NCBI RefSeq assembly: GCF_017833255.1 | Contig: NZ_JAFIBU010000001.1 | Span: forward strand, 1,054,001-1,118,000 | Length of the DNA: 64,000 nucleotides | Origin: Paenibacillus sp. PvR098 | GTDB taxonomy: Bacteria > Bacillota > Bacilli > Paenibacillales > NBRC-103111 | Direction of reading: 5' to 3' | Part shown: in pieces, positions 35,953 to 45,174 of the stretch | How positions within the stretch are numbered: the first letter of the stretch is position 1 | How the letters are laid out: every line of letters starts with the position of its first letter | Notes under the pieces: generated by a model | What the model was told of the DNA's origin: nothing | Seen by the model: only the letters and a program-made list of their open reading frames with translations | The model's database searches: none | Translations under genes and position numbers: made by a program

Positions 35953-36217
35953 TTAATTACTTAATGCAGCAACAACAGATGCGACTTCATTTCCGACTTG
36001 TTCTGTTTTCGAGGATTCCCTCCGGAATCAGGTGATTTTTCTGTACCATAACCTGTTCGATTCTCTTTAGAACCTTTGATCCCCAATCTTTTTGTCCCAA
36101 GAAGTCGAGCATTTGACTCGCCGAATCAGCAACTTTTTCTAATACTTATATTCCCTCAGTTAAAACCTCGGGACCGATTCCAACTCTAAGAATAACCGCA
36201 TTCTTGTAAGTTTCCAT
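35953..36217 (-). pseudogene. isopropylmalate/tartrate-dehydrogenase-like remnant with large internal deletion
   Basis: The start reads METYKNAVILRVGIGPEVLTEGI-stop-VLEKVAD, matching the N-terminus of decarboxylating beta-hydroxyacid dehydrogenases (normally IPGDGIGPEV). It then jumps to the C-terminal region (MLDFLGQKDWGSKVLKRIEQV ... TPDSGGN) and ends in another frame as TEQVGNEVASVVAALSN. Some 250 central codons are missing, including the catalytic Tyr and Lys. It lies between LysR and RidA, so the RidA unit originally began with this gene. Confidence 0.7.
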
Positions 36218-36285
36218 ATACTATCTCTTCTTTCTAATGGGGACGAACTGAATTTTCTGAATTAAATGTCTTATTATCTTTCGTT

Positions 36286-36302
36286 TATAATAAAATATTA
36301 TA
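36286..36302. promoter_or_regulatory. perfect dyad TATAATA-AAA-TATTATA upstream of the LysR gene
   Basis: A 17-bp palindrome ending 28 bases before the LysR start and lying between the regulator and the divergent catabolic genes. It contains a T-N11-A pattern typical of LysR operators. It may equally be a strong -10 region. Confidence 0.35.
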
Positions 36303-36330
36303 TTCCTGTAATGACTATGGAGGGCTAAGA

Positions 36331-37191
36331 GTGGAACTTTTACAATTGAAATATTTTCAAACAGTCGCGCGTCTTGAACATATGACTCGGGCAGCAGAGG
36401 AACTCTTTTTGTCACAACCTTCTCTTAGTAAAATAATCTCTAATTTAGAGAAGGAACTTTCTGTAAAATTATTTGATAGAACTGGCAAACATATTAAATT
36501 AAATGAATATGGCAAATCTTTTTTAAGTAAAGTAGATCTTGCGTTAGCAACCTTAGAAGACGCGAAGCGTGAGATGGTCACTCTTTCTACTGATATCTCC
36601 GGCAATATAGACATTGCAGCACTTTGCGGAATGCCTCTGCTAGCTGAACTTCTTGTCTCATTTCGCAAGGAGTACCCGCGTGTCAAATTTAACCTTTCAC
36701 AATTTACTCTGAATTCACAACTACCTGCGACTTTTAATTTGTACATATCTGCAACACCGATAATACTTCAAGGCAGTACAACTATTCCTCTAATGACTGA
36801 AAAAATTTGCTTAGGTGTACCTGAAAACCATCGTTTAGCCAAGAGATCAAGCATCAAATTAAGAGAAATTGCAAATGACGAAGTTATAAGTCTGCGTCTA
36901 GGAACAAGCATTCGATATGTATCCGACATCATTTGTAAAGAAGCGGGATTTACGCCAAATATATCGATTGAAAGTAATGATCCTTCCACAGTACGCAAGC
37001 TTATCCGGGAAGGACAAGGCGTTGCTTTTATTCCCAAAATTACTTGGAAAGATGTAATAGGAGATGTTGTTTTACTCGATATTGATGAGCCATCATGTCA
37101 GCGTACTCTCGAAATGACATGGATTACAAATCGTTACAGTTCAAGTGCAGAAATGAAATTTCGCGATTATATTATTGAGTATTTTACTTGA
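36331..37191 (+). CDS. LysR-family transcriptional regulator
   Basis: 286 residues. The winged helix-turn-helix at residues about 1-60 (LLQLKYFQTVARLEHMTRAAEELFLSQPSLSKII) is a clear LysR DNA-binding domain. The C-terminal co-inducer domain follows at normal length. The start is GTG with GGAGGG six bases upstream. It is transcribed away from the RidA-RraA unit and toward the hydroxyacid dehydrogenase end of the aromatic cluster. It is the only regulator in the cluster, so it probably controls both arms in response to a pathway intermediate. Confidence 0.92.
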   Translation: MELLQLKYFQTVARLEHMTRAAEELFLSQPSLSKIISNLEKELSVKLFDRTGKHIKLNEYGKSFLSKVDLALATLEDAKREMVTLSTDISGNIDIAALCGMPLLAELLVSFRKEYPRVKFNLSQFTLNSQLPATFNLYISATPIILQGSTTIPLMTEKICLGVPENHRLAKRSSIKLREIANDEVISLRLGTSIRYVSDIICKEAGFTPNISIESNDPSTVRKLIREGQGVAFIPKITWKDVIGDVVLLDIDEPSCQRTLEMTWITNRYSSSAEMKFRDYIIEYFT

Positions 37192-37430
37192 CTGTTGTAA
37201 AAAACTACGCTGTCGATTTATCCGAATTTATGCAAGCTTGTTAGAACCTTCGTCGAACGTCTGAAAATAACAAGGACATCGTTCCTCTATGGAGAAATTG
37301 ACTATTACCACATCAACAATTTCCATATAAAGGAGATGTCCCATCCTTATGGTATCCCTCTACATGACCACAATAGTGAATTCGCAACACTCAAGTATTT
37401 TACTAAAAAAATGAGTTTAGTACCCCCCGA

Positions 37431-38387
37431 TTAATATTCTTTTTGCAAATCAATCACATTAATCATATTTTTTTGGTCGGGATATGCTTTTAAATTTTCG
37501 ATTAAAATATCCATTGCTCTTTTTAAAGTATTAGGAGAATGGCCTGCCATATGCGGTGTAATAATCACATTATCAAGCTGCCAAAGGGGATGATCGCTCG
37601 GCAACGGTTCTTGATCGAATACATCAAGGACAGCGCCTTTTATTTTTTTCCCCCTCAAGCTGTTAATCAGTGCCTTTTCTTCAATAATGGGTCCTCGTGC
37701 AATATTAATTATGTAAGCTGTGTCTTTCATCATACTCAATTCTTCTTGACCAATAAAATTTATAGTTTCTTCTGTTAGCGGCAATATCACAACGATAAAA
37801 TCACAATTGCGGAATATTCTCTCTTTTTGTGCATAAGGGATGATTTCTTGTACATAGTCCGGAGTTTGGCTTGGAGTACGACGCAGCGCTAGAACATTCA
37901 TCCCGAAAGCATTTGCCCGTTTTGCAATTTCACTGCCAATTCCGCCCAACCCCAAAATCCCCAAAGTTTTCCCATGAATCTCATCGATCGCAGTACTTAT
38001 GCTCCAACTTCCTTTTTTTTGCAAGTCATAAAGGGAATAACTATTCTTCACTAAAGACAACATCATCCCAATTGTATATTCAGCTATCGGAATCTTATGA
38101 ACCCCTTTAACGCTAGTAAGCACAATATTATGATCTCTTAGATAATCAAAAGGAACATCGTTTAACCCGGCATTTACAACATGAGTCCATTTTAAATTGG
38201 GCATCCGTTTCATGATATGTGCCGTTCTTCTCATTGTTATTAATATATCCGATTGTTTCAAAATATCTTCAGGAATCTCTACCTCGTTATAAAATGAAAA
38301 TTGATGCATTGGAAATGTTTCTCTTAGCTTGTTTTCATCTTCCTTAGTGAATTTCTCAGCTAATTGAGTAATCGAAACAACATTCAT
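37431..38387 (-). CDS. D-isomer-specific 2-hydroxyacid dehydrogenase
   Basis: 318 residues. The NAD-binding motif is GLGGIGSE at about residue 146, the catalytic Arg is in NIARGPIIEE, Glu in DVFDQEPLP and His in NVIITPHMAGHS, so the active site is complete. Members reduce 2-oxo acids or oxidise D-2-hydroxy acids with NAD(P). The start overlaps the DinB stop codon by one base (TAATG), so it is translationally coupled to the catabolic operon. Its role may be reduction of an oxo-acid product of ring cleavage, which is inference. Confidence 0.9.
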   Translation of the reverse strand: MNVVSITQLAEKFTKEDENKLRETFPMHQFSFYNEVEIPEDILKQSDILITMRRTAHIMKRMPNLKWTHVVNAGLNDVPFDYLRDHNIVLTSVKGVHKIPIAEYTIGMMLSLVKNSYSLYDLQKKGSWSISTAIDEIHGKTLGILGLGGIGSEIAKRANAFGMNVLALRRTPSQTPDYVQEIIPYAQKERIFRNCDFIVVILPLTEETINFIGQEELSMMKDTAYIINIARGPIIEEKALINSLRGKKIKGAVLDVFDQEPLPSDHPLWQLDNVIITPHMAGHSPNTLKRAMDILIENLKAYPDQKNMINVIDLQKEY

Positions 38388-38899
38388 TATTTTGTACTCT
38401 CCATTGTAGGTTCATTATTTTTTTTGGTCCGAAGATTTCTCTCCATCTGCGAAAGGTGAATGCTCAAATGCTCAAGCACGAATTTATCCAATACAAATGT
38501 CATCGGCTTCATTCCAAATTTTGGGTTAACGTGCTGTGATTCAACTTGCAAAGCGGCAGTATTGTATTTTGAAAGTAATTTTAATGCATTGAGATTAGCG
38601 TCTTCTAATCCTTTAAGTATTTCATCAACTGTACGGTTGTCGGCTTTCGCTACTGTCGCACTTCTCTCTTGCTCATTTAATTTTCTCCCAAAATGGACAC
38701 TGGAATTTTGAAGGACATTACCGATTTCACCAAACCAAAAGTTGATGAATTCCTCAACATGGCACATCACTTCCATAATAGACCAGGCGTTTTCAGAAGG
38801 CTTCCACCGAATCGTATCTTCATCCAATAGTTTCGCTTTGGCGATGATCTCGTTCACTCTTTCATCAACTAAAGATTTATAGGTTTGAACGGTTGTCAT
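38387..38899 (-). CDS. DinB-like four-helix protein
   Basis: 170 residues. His47 (MCHVEE) plus the pair in LEHLSIHLSQMERN are the usual metal-binding triad of the DinB/YfiT/maleylpyruvate-isomerase superfamily. Some members are thiol-dependent isomerases (mycothiol-dependent maleylpyruvate isomerase) or bacillithiol transferases. The position inside an aromatic-degradation operon, coupled to the hydroxyacid dehydrogenase, favours a catabolic isomerase or thiol-dependent role, but this is inference. GGGAGGAAACA precedes the ATG. Confidence 0.82.
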   Translation of the reverse strand: MTTVQTYKSLVDERVNEIIAKAKLLDEDTIRWKPSENAWSIMEVMCHVEEFINFWFGEIGNVLQNSSVHFGRKLNEQERSATVAKADNRTVDEILKGLEDANLNALKLLSKYNTAALQVESQHVNPKFGMKPMTFVLDKFVLEHLSIHLSQMERNLRTKKNNEPTMESTK

Positions 38900-38931
38900 T
38901 GTTTCCTCCCGCTAAATATATTTTCGAACGA

Positions 38932-39930
38932 TTACAAATCCAATGTACTCTTGGTAAAAATTTCTTCCAGTGACAATCGTCTTTTCGTTAATCCCTGCTC
39001 ATGCGAATATTGCGTAATCTTTTCTAAGAGCGAGCGGTTAGAAGCGACTCCATATGGAAAAGGATCCATCCGCATCTTTTGTTTACCATCTTGCGAAAGC
39101 CACCCAATCGAGGAATAAACTTCTGTCAGTTCACGGGTACGCTCTATCACCGTTTCTTTGGCTATACGAAAGGAATTATACAGGTTTAAGGCCAACCAAG
39201 GATTCTGTTCAAGAACCGTTCTTTTGATGACCACACAGTGATTAATCGGAAAAATACCCGTCTTTTCAAAATATCTGATGCCTTCTGCCTCTGGATCGGG
39301 AAATAGCGTGGTGACCATCGGATGTTTTCGCACATCCGTTCCCCTACTGCGATCCACTAAGTTATTGTCATTCAAATAATTCAGTGCAGCATCCAATTCG
39401 CCGCTGATCAGCATCGATGCAATAGTTTTTTCCACAGGAATCCTGTGAAAACTCACGCCTGCCGGTGGTTCGAATTTTGTCGCCCCGCCATGGCTAACCT
39501 CTTCTGTCCGCTCCATGTACCAGTCCATGTCCTCGGGCATTACGCCAAATTCATGCCGAAGGACTCCTCTCGACCAAAGCGCAGCGGTCTGCTGATATTC
39601 CGCAACACCGACTCTCTTGCCCCGAAGATCCGCAGGTTCTAGAATACCGGCATCTTTTCGTACGAGTATCCCCGTATGAAAAAATTTCCGTGTTGTAAAT
39701 ATGGGCAATCCTGCCCAGGTGTTGTCCCCTTGTTCGCGCATGATCAGAAAGGTTGAAAGTGACATCTCGGAAATGTCAAATTCCTGAAACTTCAGCTGCC
39801 TCCAAAACATTTCCGACGGATGAACCGTCGTAACGACCAATTCAACCCCTTGCACCGTTACACTTCCGTCAGCGATCGGACGCGTTCTCTCATTATTGGA
39901 TAAAACCATGCTCAACTTCAATTTGCTCAT
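38932..39930 (-). CDS. 4,5-dihydroxyphthalate decarboxylase-like protein
   Basis: About 332 residues with a periplasmic-binding-protein-like fold but no signal peptide. The segments ADGSVTVQGVELVVTTVHPSEMFWR, FDISEMSLSTFL and LRGKRVGVAEYQQTAALWSRG match the Pht5-type 4,5-dihydroxyphthalate decarboxylase family. This enzyme would turn 4,5-dihydroxyphthalate into protocatechuate. A cytoplasmic enzyme is supported by the absence of a lipobox. Some family members annotated this way may have other substrates. Start chosen as the fourth Met codon, with GGAG eight bases upstream. It lies directly after the extradiol dioxygenase gene. Confidence 0.82.
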   Translation of the reverse strand: MSKLKLSMVLSNNERTRPIADGSVTVQGVELVVTTVHPSEMFWRQLKFQEFDISEMSLSTFLIMREQGDNTWAGLPIFTTRKFFHTGILVRKDAGILEPADLRGKRVGVAEYQQTAALWSRGVLRHEFGVMPEDMDWYMERTEEVSHGGATKFEPPAGVSFHRIPVEKTIASMLISGELDAALNYLNDNNLVDRSRGTDVRKHPMVTTLFPDPEAEGIRYFEKTGIFPINHCVVIKRTVLEQNPWLALNLYNSFRIAKETVIERTRELTEVYSSIGWLSQDGKQKMRMDPFPYGVASNRSLLEKITQYSHEQGLTKRRLSLEEIFTKSTLDL

Positions 39931-39957
39931 CATCATCACTCCAAAGATTCTATTGGC

Positions 39958-40983
39958 TTATTCCCACTTAGCAAATGTCATGCCGATACCCGTACCGCTT
40001 GGAGTTCGAAACATGGGAAGATATTGATCCCAATCCATCTGCAAGTGCTCAACAGCAGCCGCTAAAATGACCCAGTTACGAATCTCCGAATTACCTGCTT
40101 TCAGGAGGTGTCTCGGTATATTACGTAATTCATGCTCAGAACGAGTTCGTAATGCCTTCAATACAAGTTGATCAAGACTCACATTCGTAACAAAATGGCT
40201 TAAACCTCCGGAAGCAACTACAGCTACCCGCAAATCATCAGGCATTGCTTCAATTGCAGTTCTCAATGCTCTTCCAAGGTCATAACAACGGGAAGGGGGG
40301 ATCTCATTTGGCGGCAAAGTGTTCAAATAAACGGGAACCATGGGAATCAGTTGTTCCGGATTCATTAATTCCGTGACAACCATGCCAAAGCCGTGCCCAT
40401 GTCCGTTCTTAGCAGGTTTTTTTGATTCTTTCAAAGCCCCTACATCAAAACCTTGTTCAATTAAAGAGTCTATTAAATGGAGACCAACCTTACGGGAACC
40501 TGGCCAGACATTATTCTTATCCATCCCCATCCCTTTGGTCATTTGTTGCAAGGCATCAGGAACTTCAGCCATTCTTTGATAGATTCCCAGCTTTTTTGTT
40601 CGATCTTCTTCAGCAACACTTATCACTTTATCCCCATAGAAAATAGCGAGGGCGGGAACATTCGATTCATCGATAAATTCACCGGGGTGATCATTACTAA
40701 TAACAACAAGAATATCGGGATTAGCTTGAGCCAAATCGTCCTTTAATCGTCCGAATGCTTTCTTCATCGCTTCGTAGAGTTCCCGCAGATTCTCAGGTTG
40801 TGCTTGGACGCTATAAGGTCCTCCCCTTTGTGCATTAAGCTCTTCAAAAGTTACATGTTTTCCGGTTTCATCGAACAATAGTGGATGTCTTGAATCACTC
40901 TTTGCAAAATCCGCCCAATACTTTCCATCCATGGCCATCACAGGACTGTGAGACATCCCCAACCCCAGTACAATCTTAGCCAT
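39958..40983 (-). CDS. class III extradiol ring-cleavage dioxygenase (LigB family)
   Basis: About 341 residues. The N-terminus LGLGMSHSPVMA supplies the first iron-ligand His, VVISNDHPGEF a further conserved His region and GGLSHFVTN the catalytic-base His of LigB-type enzymes. This protein family uses Fe(II) to cleave catecholic rings at the meta position. Relatives include protocatechuate 4,5-dioxygenase beta subunit, gallate dioxygenase and 3-O-methylgallate dioxygenase. No separate small LigA subunit gene is visible nearby and no LigA-like domain is fused, so a single-subunit enzyme is likely. GGAGGAATGCGAT precedes the ATG. Confidence 0.88.
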   Translation of the reverse strand: MAKIVLGLGMSHSPVMAMDGKYWADFAKSDSRHPLLFDETGKHVTFEELNAQRGGPYSVQAQPENLRELYEAMKKAFGRLKDDLAQANPDILVVISNDHPGEFIDESNVPALAIFYGDKVISVAEEDRTKKLGIYQRMAEVPDALQQMTKGMGMDKNNVWPGSRKVGLHLIDSLIEQGFDVGALKESKKPAKNGHGHGFGMVVTELMNPEQLIPMVPVYLNTLPPNEIPPSRCYDLGRALRTAIEAMPDDLRVAVVASGGLSHFVTNVSLDQLVLKALRTRSEHELRNIPRHLLKAGNSEIRNWVILAAAVEHLQMDWDQYLPMFRTPSGTGIGMTFAKWE

Positions 40984-41007
40984 ATCGCATTCCTCCACTG
41001 TGAATGA

Positions 41008-42732
41008 TTAAATTTTTATCCCAAATTTCTTGCCGATTGTGCGTGCAAGGATCGCCACCCCAATCGTTAATAACACGACGAAAACTCCCGAAATTGCGGC
41101 GGCCTCGTATTTCCCGTCCACCATATAGTCTAGTTGCAATATGGAAAGGGGACGGTTCTTGCTTGTCACCAGCATAGTGATTTGCGCCACACTTCTTGAA
41201 GCTGTTATAAAGGTGATAATTCCAACCGAAAGAAGTGCCGGCGCCAATATCGGCAACAGGACTCTGCGATAAGTGTACAACCAAGATCCGCCTGAGACTG
41301 CAGAGGCTTCTTCAAGTTCGCTGTGCAATTGCACCATATTGCTCTTGATTAACTGAACCCCTGTCGTCATGCTGCTAATCAAAACAACGATTATGAGTAC
41401 AAAAATCGTTCCATACAACGTCCGTAAAAGAGGAGTTTCCAAAAACATCCACAACATACCTAACCCGAGTAAAATTCCGGGAATACAAGCAGGCAACCAG
41501 GTTAAAAAATCAACGGTACCCCGGAATTTAAACTTGCTGCGCACGGATATATACGCCAGCAGTGAGAACCAAAGCATTCCCCCCACAGCAACACCTAAAG
41601 CAAGCTTCACTGTGTTCCATATCGAATGAATTAAAATGGGATCATTTAAAACTTGATGCCAATGTTGTAAAGTCCAAGGTTGCTCGATAGTAAAAAACCC
41701 AAACAGTTTCATAAAAGTTCCCATCAAAAGGAAGACTGCGGGGACAACTGTAATCAGTAATCCGAACATAAAAACGAAAGAAAATGCAGGCCATTTCATG
41801 GAACCAAGCCGAATTTTAGCAGGCTTGAAATGGCTTGTTACCGTAATGAATTTCCGTTTCGTACTAATCCAATATTGATATAAAATCAAGGGAGTTATGC
41901 TTAATAAAATAACAATGCCCAAAACGGTTGCGGCTCCATAGAGGGGTTGATCTCTCATGATCAGTTGATAGATCTTTGTACTGAATACATAAAATCCGCC
42001 AGGCGGTCCTAAAATGATCTCCGTTTCAAAGGACTCAAGATTATGAATCAGCGAAATAATGAGAGAAATGAGGATGGTCGGCATCATCATCGGAATGACG
42101 GTATGAATGATCGTCCCGACCTTACCATAACCCGACATGTGAGAGGCTTCCTCTAAAGAGGCATCCATATTCCGGAAGGCCGGCAGCATCAATATATATT
42201 TCGCAGCAACCGACTTTGTTACCAAATGCATCCAAACGATCCCCCAGAAGGTGTAGATATTAAAAGGTCCCTGTTTCATTCCAAACCAGTTTATGAACAT
42301 TTGATTGACCAATCCGAACTTGGGATCAAGCAGCAAAATCCATCCCATCAAAACCGGCAAAGCGGGCAGGAAAAAGGCAACCCACATAAAAAAGTCCAAA
42401 CAACCCTTCCACGGAATATCAGTCCGGGCTATTAACCAAACAACGAAGATAGCGATTGGAAAAGCGATTAATTCCGTAATGAATACACGATTAAACGTAT
42501 TGATGATAGACTCGACCATCCCTGGCTGCTGCCAAGCAATGATCCAGTTTCCGATACCGAAAACTTGATTCCCATCCGGCATTGTAATGACAAAACTATT
42601 GATTAATAGCAATATCAAAGGATAAAGTACAGAGATTGCCAGCATCATTAACATTAAAGTGTAAAAAAGAGAACGACCCTGGAACGGTATCCCCTTGGAC
42701 TTTGATGCAGTTTCACCCATTACTTTGGCCAT
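41008..42732 (-). CDS. ABC transporter permease with two fused membrane domains (iron/spermidine type)
   Basis: 574 residues, about twelve membrane helices in two homologous halves. Each half has an EAA-type loop: LEEASHMSGYGKVGTIIHTVIP near 195 and LEEASAVSGGSWLYTYRRVLLP near 480. This is the fused FbpB-like layout of iron- or small-carboxylate importers. It overlaps the ATPase gene by 13 bases, and GAGGCGGTG lies before its ATG. In this cluster it most likely imports an aromatic or dicarboxylic acid rather than iron, by context only. Confidence 0.9.
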   Translation of the reverse strand: MAKVMGETASKSKGIPFQGRSLFYTLMLMMLAISVLYPLILLLINSFVITMPDGNQVFGIGNWIIAWQQPGMVESIINTFNRVFITELIAFPIAIFVVWLIARTDIPWKGCLDFFMWVAFFLPALPVLMGWILLLDPKFGLVNQMFINWFGMKQGPFNIYTFWGIVWMHLVTKSVAAKYILMLPAFRNMDASLEEASHMSGYGKVGTIIHTVIPMMMPTILISLIISLIHNLESFETEIILGPPGGFYVFSTKIYQLIMRDQPLYGAATVLGIVILLSITPLILYQYWISTKRKFITVTSHFKPAKIRLGSMKWPAFSFVFMFGLLITVVPAVFLLMGTFMKLFGFFTIEQPWTLQHWHQVLNDPILIHSIWNTVKLALGVAVGGMLWFSLLAYISVRSKFKFRGTVDFLTWLPACIPGILLGLGMLWMFLETPLLRTLYGTIFVLIIVVLISSMTTGVQLIKSNMVQLHSELEEASAVSGGSWLYTYRRVLLPILAPALLSVGIITFITASRSVAQITMLVTSKNRPLSILQLDYMVDGKYEAAAISGVFVVLLTIGVAILARTIGKKFGIKI

Positions 42733-43826
42733 ACAGTCACCGCCTCAGGAGGAAAATAAAGGCGTACTGACTGCCCCTCTGCCAATCTTTGATTACGAGG
42801 AGCATAAACAAGCACGGAAGTATCACCCAACTGAATGTGACATTCATAGCGATCTCCCACAAACAGCAGGGCGTTTATTGTTCCTTCCAATTCATTTCCT
42901 TTGGATTGTTCTAAATCGGAAAGAATACTGATATCTTCCGGACGGATAGCAATCACAATCTCTTGGGCCATGATTGCTTTTGACATTGAATGATTGCGGC
43001 TCACTAGCGTCTTGTTTGATTTTCCACTTAAAAGAATCTTCGTTTCCTCATTGTTTGATGTTTCGACGATCTTCCCAGGCATGATTACACTAGCACCCAC
43101 AAAGTCGCGAACAAATGAGGAACGCGGGTGCTCATAAAGAGTTTTGGGAATACCTACTTGTTCAACTCTGCCCTTATTCATAATGGCGATTCGATCCGAC
43201 AAACTTAAGGCTTCAAGTTGATCATGGGTAACCAAGAGAACGGTAACGCCTACTCTCCGCTGAAGAAGCTTTAATTCAACTCTCATTTGTTCACGAAGCT
43301 TAACGTCCAAATTGCTGAAAGGTTCATCCAGTAAAAGAATTTCCGGTTCATACACAAGGGCTCTTGCTAAAGCAACACGCTGCTGCTGCCCCCCGCTTAA
43401 AGCAGGGCCGGGGCGGTTTTCCAGACCGCCAAGACCGACCAATTCCAATATATCCATGACGCGTTTACGTCTTTCAGTTCCAGGTATCCTGCGAGCCCGT
43501 AACGGGTAGGCTACCGTCTCAAATATCGTAAGATGGGGCCAAATGGCATAAGATTGAAAGACCATACCCATGTTTCGTTTATAAGGAGGAACAAATATTT
43601 TATCGGAGGGTGAGGCCAGAATCGTATTTCGAAAGGAGATTTTCCCTTCATCAGGTTGTTCCAATCCGGCCACCTGACGCAACGTTGTCGTCTTCCCGCA
43701 GCCGCTGGGGCCTAGAAGGGTGAAAATTTCTCCTTGCTTTATTTCGAGCGAAAGTTCGTCAACAGCCTTATTCGATTCAAAATACTTACTAATTCGCTCT
43801 AAAGTCAAAATATTTTCTTCTGACAT
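42720..43826 (-). CDS. ABC transporter ATP-binding protein (FbpC/PotA type)
   Basis: 368 residues. Walker [10 protein letters not shown] is at about 39-47, the signature LSGGQQQRVALARAL near 135, Walker [13 protein letters not shown] and the switch His in VTHDQ. A TOBE domain occupies the C-terminal third. ATG at 43826 has AAAAGGAGGGGG upstream. It pairs with the fused permease and the binding protein on either side. Confidence 0.93.
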   Translation of the reverse strand: MSEENILTLERISKYFESNKAVDELSLEIKQGEIFTLLGPSGCGKTTTLRQVAGLEQPDEGKISFRNTILASPSDKIFVPPYKRNMGMVFQSYAIWPHLTIFETVAYPLRARRIPGTERRKRVMDILELVGLGGLENRPGPALSGGQQQRVALARALVYEPEILLLDEPFSNLDVKLREQMRVELKLLQRRVGVTVLLVTHDQLEALSLSDRIAIMNKGRVEQVGIPKTLYEHPRSSFVRDFVGASVIMPGKIVETSNNEETKILLSGKSNKTLVSRNHSMSKAIMAQEIVIAIRPEDISILSDLEQSKGNELEGTINALLFVGDRYECHIQLGDTSVLVYAPRNQRLAEGQSVRLYFPPEAVTVWPK

Positions 43827-43962
43827 CTTTCCCCCTCCTTTTAAGGATTTAAACGCTTTCACTATCTAAATTCATTTCTAACTTTAATTAAGCTTAAAGA
43901 CGCAGGGAACATTACTGAAATGTCAAACTCCACAAAATGTAACTGCCGCCAAAATAGTTTAG

Positions 43963-45135
43963 TTATTTTAATTTTGTAGTCATATCTGCTATACGTTGGA
44001 GATAAGATTCCCCGGACTCATCTTGCGGATAGATCGTTTTGCTTAACTCCTCAGGTTTGATGACGGCATCGGGATCGCCATATTTCACATCCAAACGGCG
44101 ACTATTCCATTTCGTGCCGACTGCAAGTCTCTCCTGTACTTTTGCACTTAAAAGCCAGTTGATAAAGACCTTGGATGCATTGGGATGCGGAGCATTATTC
44201 AAATATTGGATGCCTCCCGAACCGGGGGAAATGGCCACAGCACCCTCTTCAACCGCCAAAGGTTTAATATTCTTGCCCAAGCCTTGGTCAATGAATGGAA
44301 TCAAATCAAAATTCCGCAATCCGAAACCGACGGGATAGGTTTGTCTGATTACCCATTCCGATAACTGTCTCAAATCCTTCGTAATGACAATATTCTGATT
44401 AAACATTAATTGTTTTACAAAATCCTCCCCATAGACCTTAAGCAAAAAGGCTAAATTAACCTGCCCTGCCCCGCCCCTTGGGTCGGACATCACAATTTTC
44501 CCTTTCCATTTCGGATCGGTTAAACCTTTGACAGTTATCAGCTCCGACTCAGGGATCACATCCCGGTTTACAAAGGCCGGGTAAGATTTATTGCCGAGGA
44601 ATGCAACTACATACTTTCTCTCATTGTCGGAAAAAATACCATCCATGCCACCCAGCCATTTACTCCCATCCAACACTTCAGGTAAGATCAGCATAGGCCG
44701 TATGGGCTCTAACATCCCTTCTTTTTTGGCCTGCCACACCGAACTGTCCGCACCGCCTATGCGAAAATCCCAAAGGTATTGGCCAACCTTTCGCTCTTGT
44801 GTAATCCGAGGCCAAAAATCCCTCGAATTCCCCGTGGTGATATCCAATTTTATGTCTGGGTAATCTTCTTGAAAGGTCATCAATATTTTTCGCCATTCTT
44901 CACTGCTTGGTATGGAAATGACAAGTTTCTTTTCCACCTTGGCAGCCTCAACCGTCTGTTTCCATTCGGCTAGCTCTTCCCAGTTAGCTTTGTCGGTATT
45001 CTTTGTGTTATTCGGGGTACTTTGTACAGTGGGGCTAACTGCAGAAGTTCCACATGCGGCCAACACCACACTGATCGTAAGAGTCAAAACAACAGCGTGC
45101 CATCGAGAACCTTTTCCTCTTCCCAACATTTTCAA
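43963..45135 (-). CDS. extracellular solute-binding lipoprotein (iron/AfuA-like class)
   Basis: 390 residues. The signal ends in lipobox LAACG near residue 28, followed by a Ser/Thr/Asn-rich linker. The mature domain has features of the FbpA/AfuA-like class, such as GLTDPKWKGKIVMSDPRGGAG and INWLLSAKVQE. The TTG start has GGAGGGG seven bases upstream. It is the first of the three transporter genes, all in one direction. The ligand is unknown; uptake of the aromatic substrate of this cluster is the likeliest role. Confidence 0.88.
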   Translation of the reverse strand: MKMLGRGKGSRWHAVVLTLTISVVLAACGTSAVSPTVQSTPNNTKNTDKANWEELAEWKQTVEAAKVEKKLVISIPSSEEWRKILMTFQEDYPDIKLDITTGNSRDFWPRITQERKVGQYLWDFRIGGADSSVWQAKKEGMLEPIRPMLILPEVLDGSKWLGGMDGIFSDNERKYVVAFLGNKSYPAFVNRDVIPESELITVKGLTDPKWKGKIVMSDPRGGAGQVNLAFLLKVYGEDFVKQLMFNQNIVITKDLRQLSEWVIRQTYPVGFGLRNFDLIPFIDQGLGKNIKPLAVEEGAVAISPGSGGIQYLNNAPHPNASKVFINWLLSAKVQERLAVGTKWNSRRLDVKYGDPDAVIKPEELSKTIYPQDESGESYLQRIADMTTKLK

Positions 45136-45174
45136 TGTATCCCCTCCGACGAAACTTTTATTCTATTTCTTTGT

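Noticed and set aside
37336-37434. 32-codon frame after AAAGGAG
   Set aside because: The ribosome-like site abuts the ATG, the frame ends inside the hydroxyacid dehydrogenase stop and no family fits.
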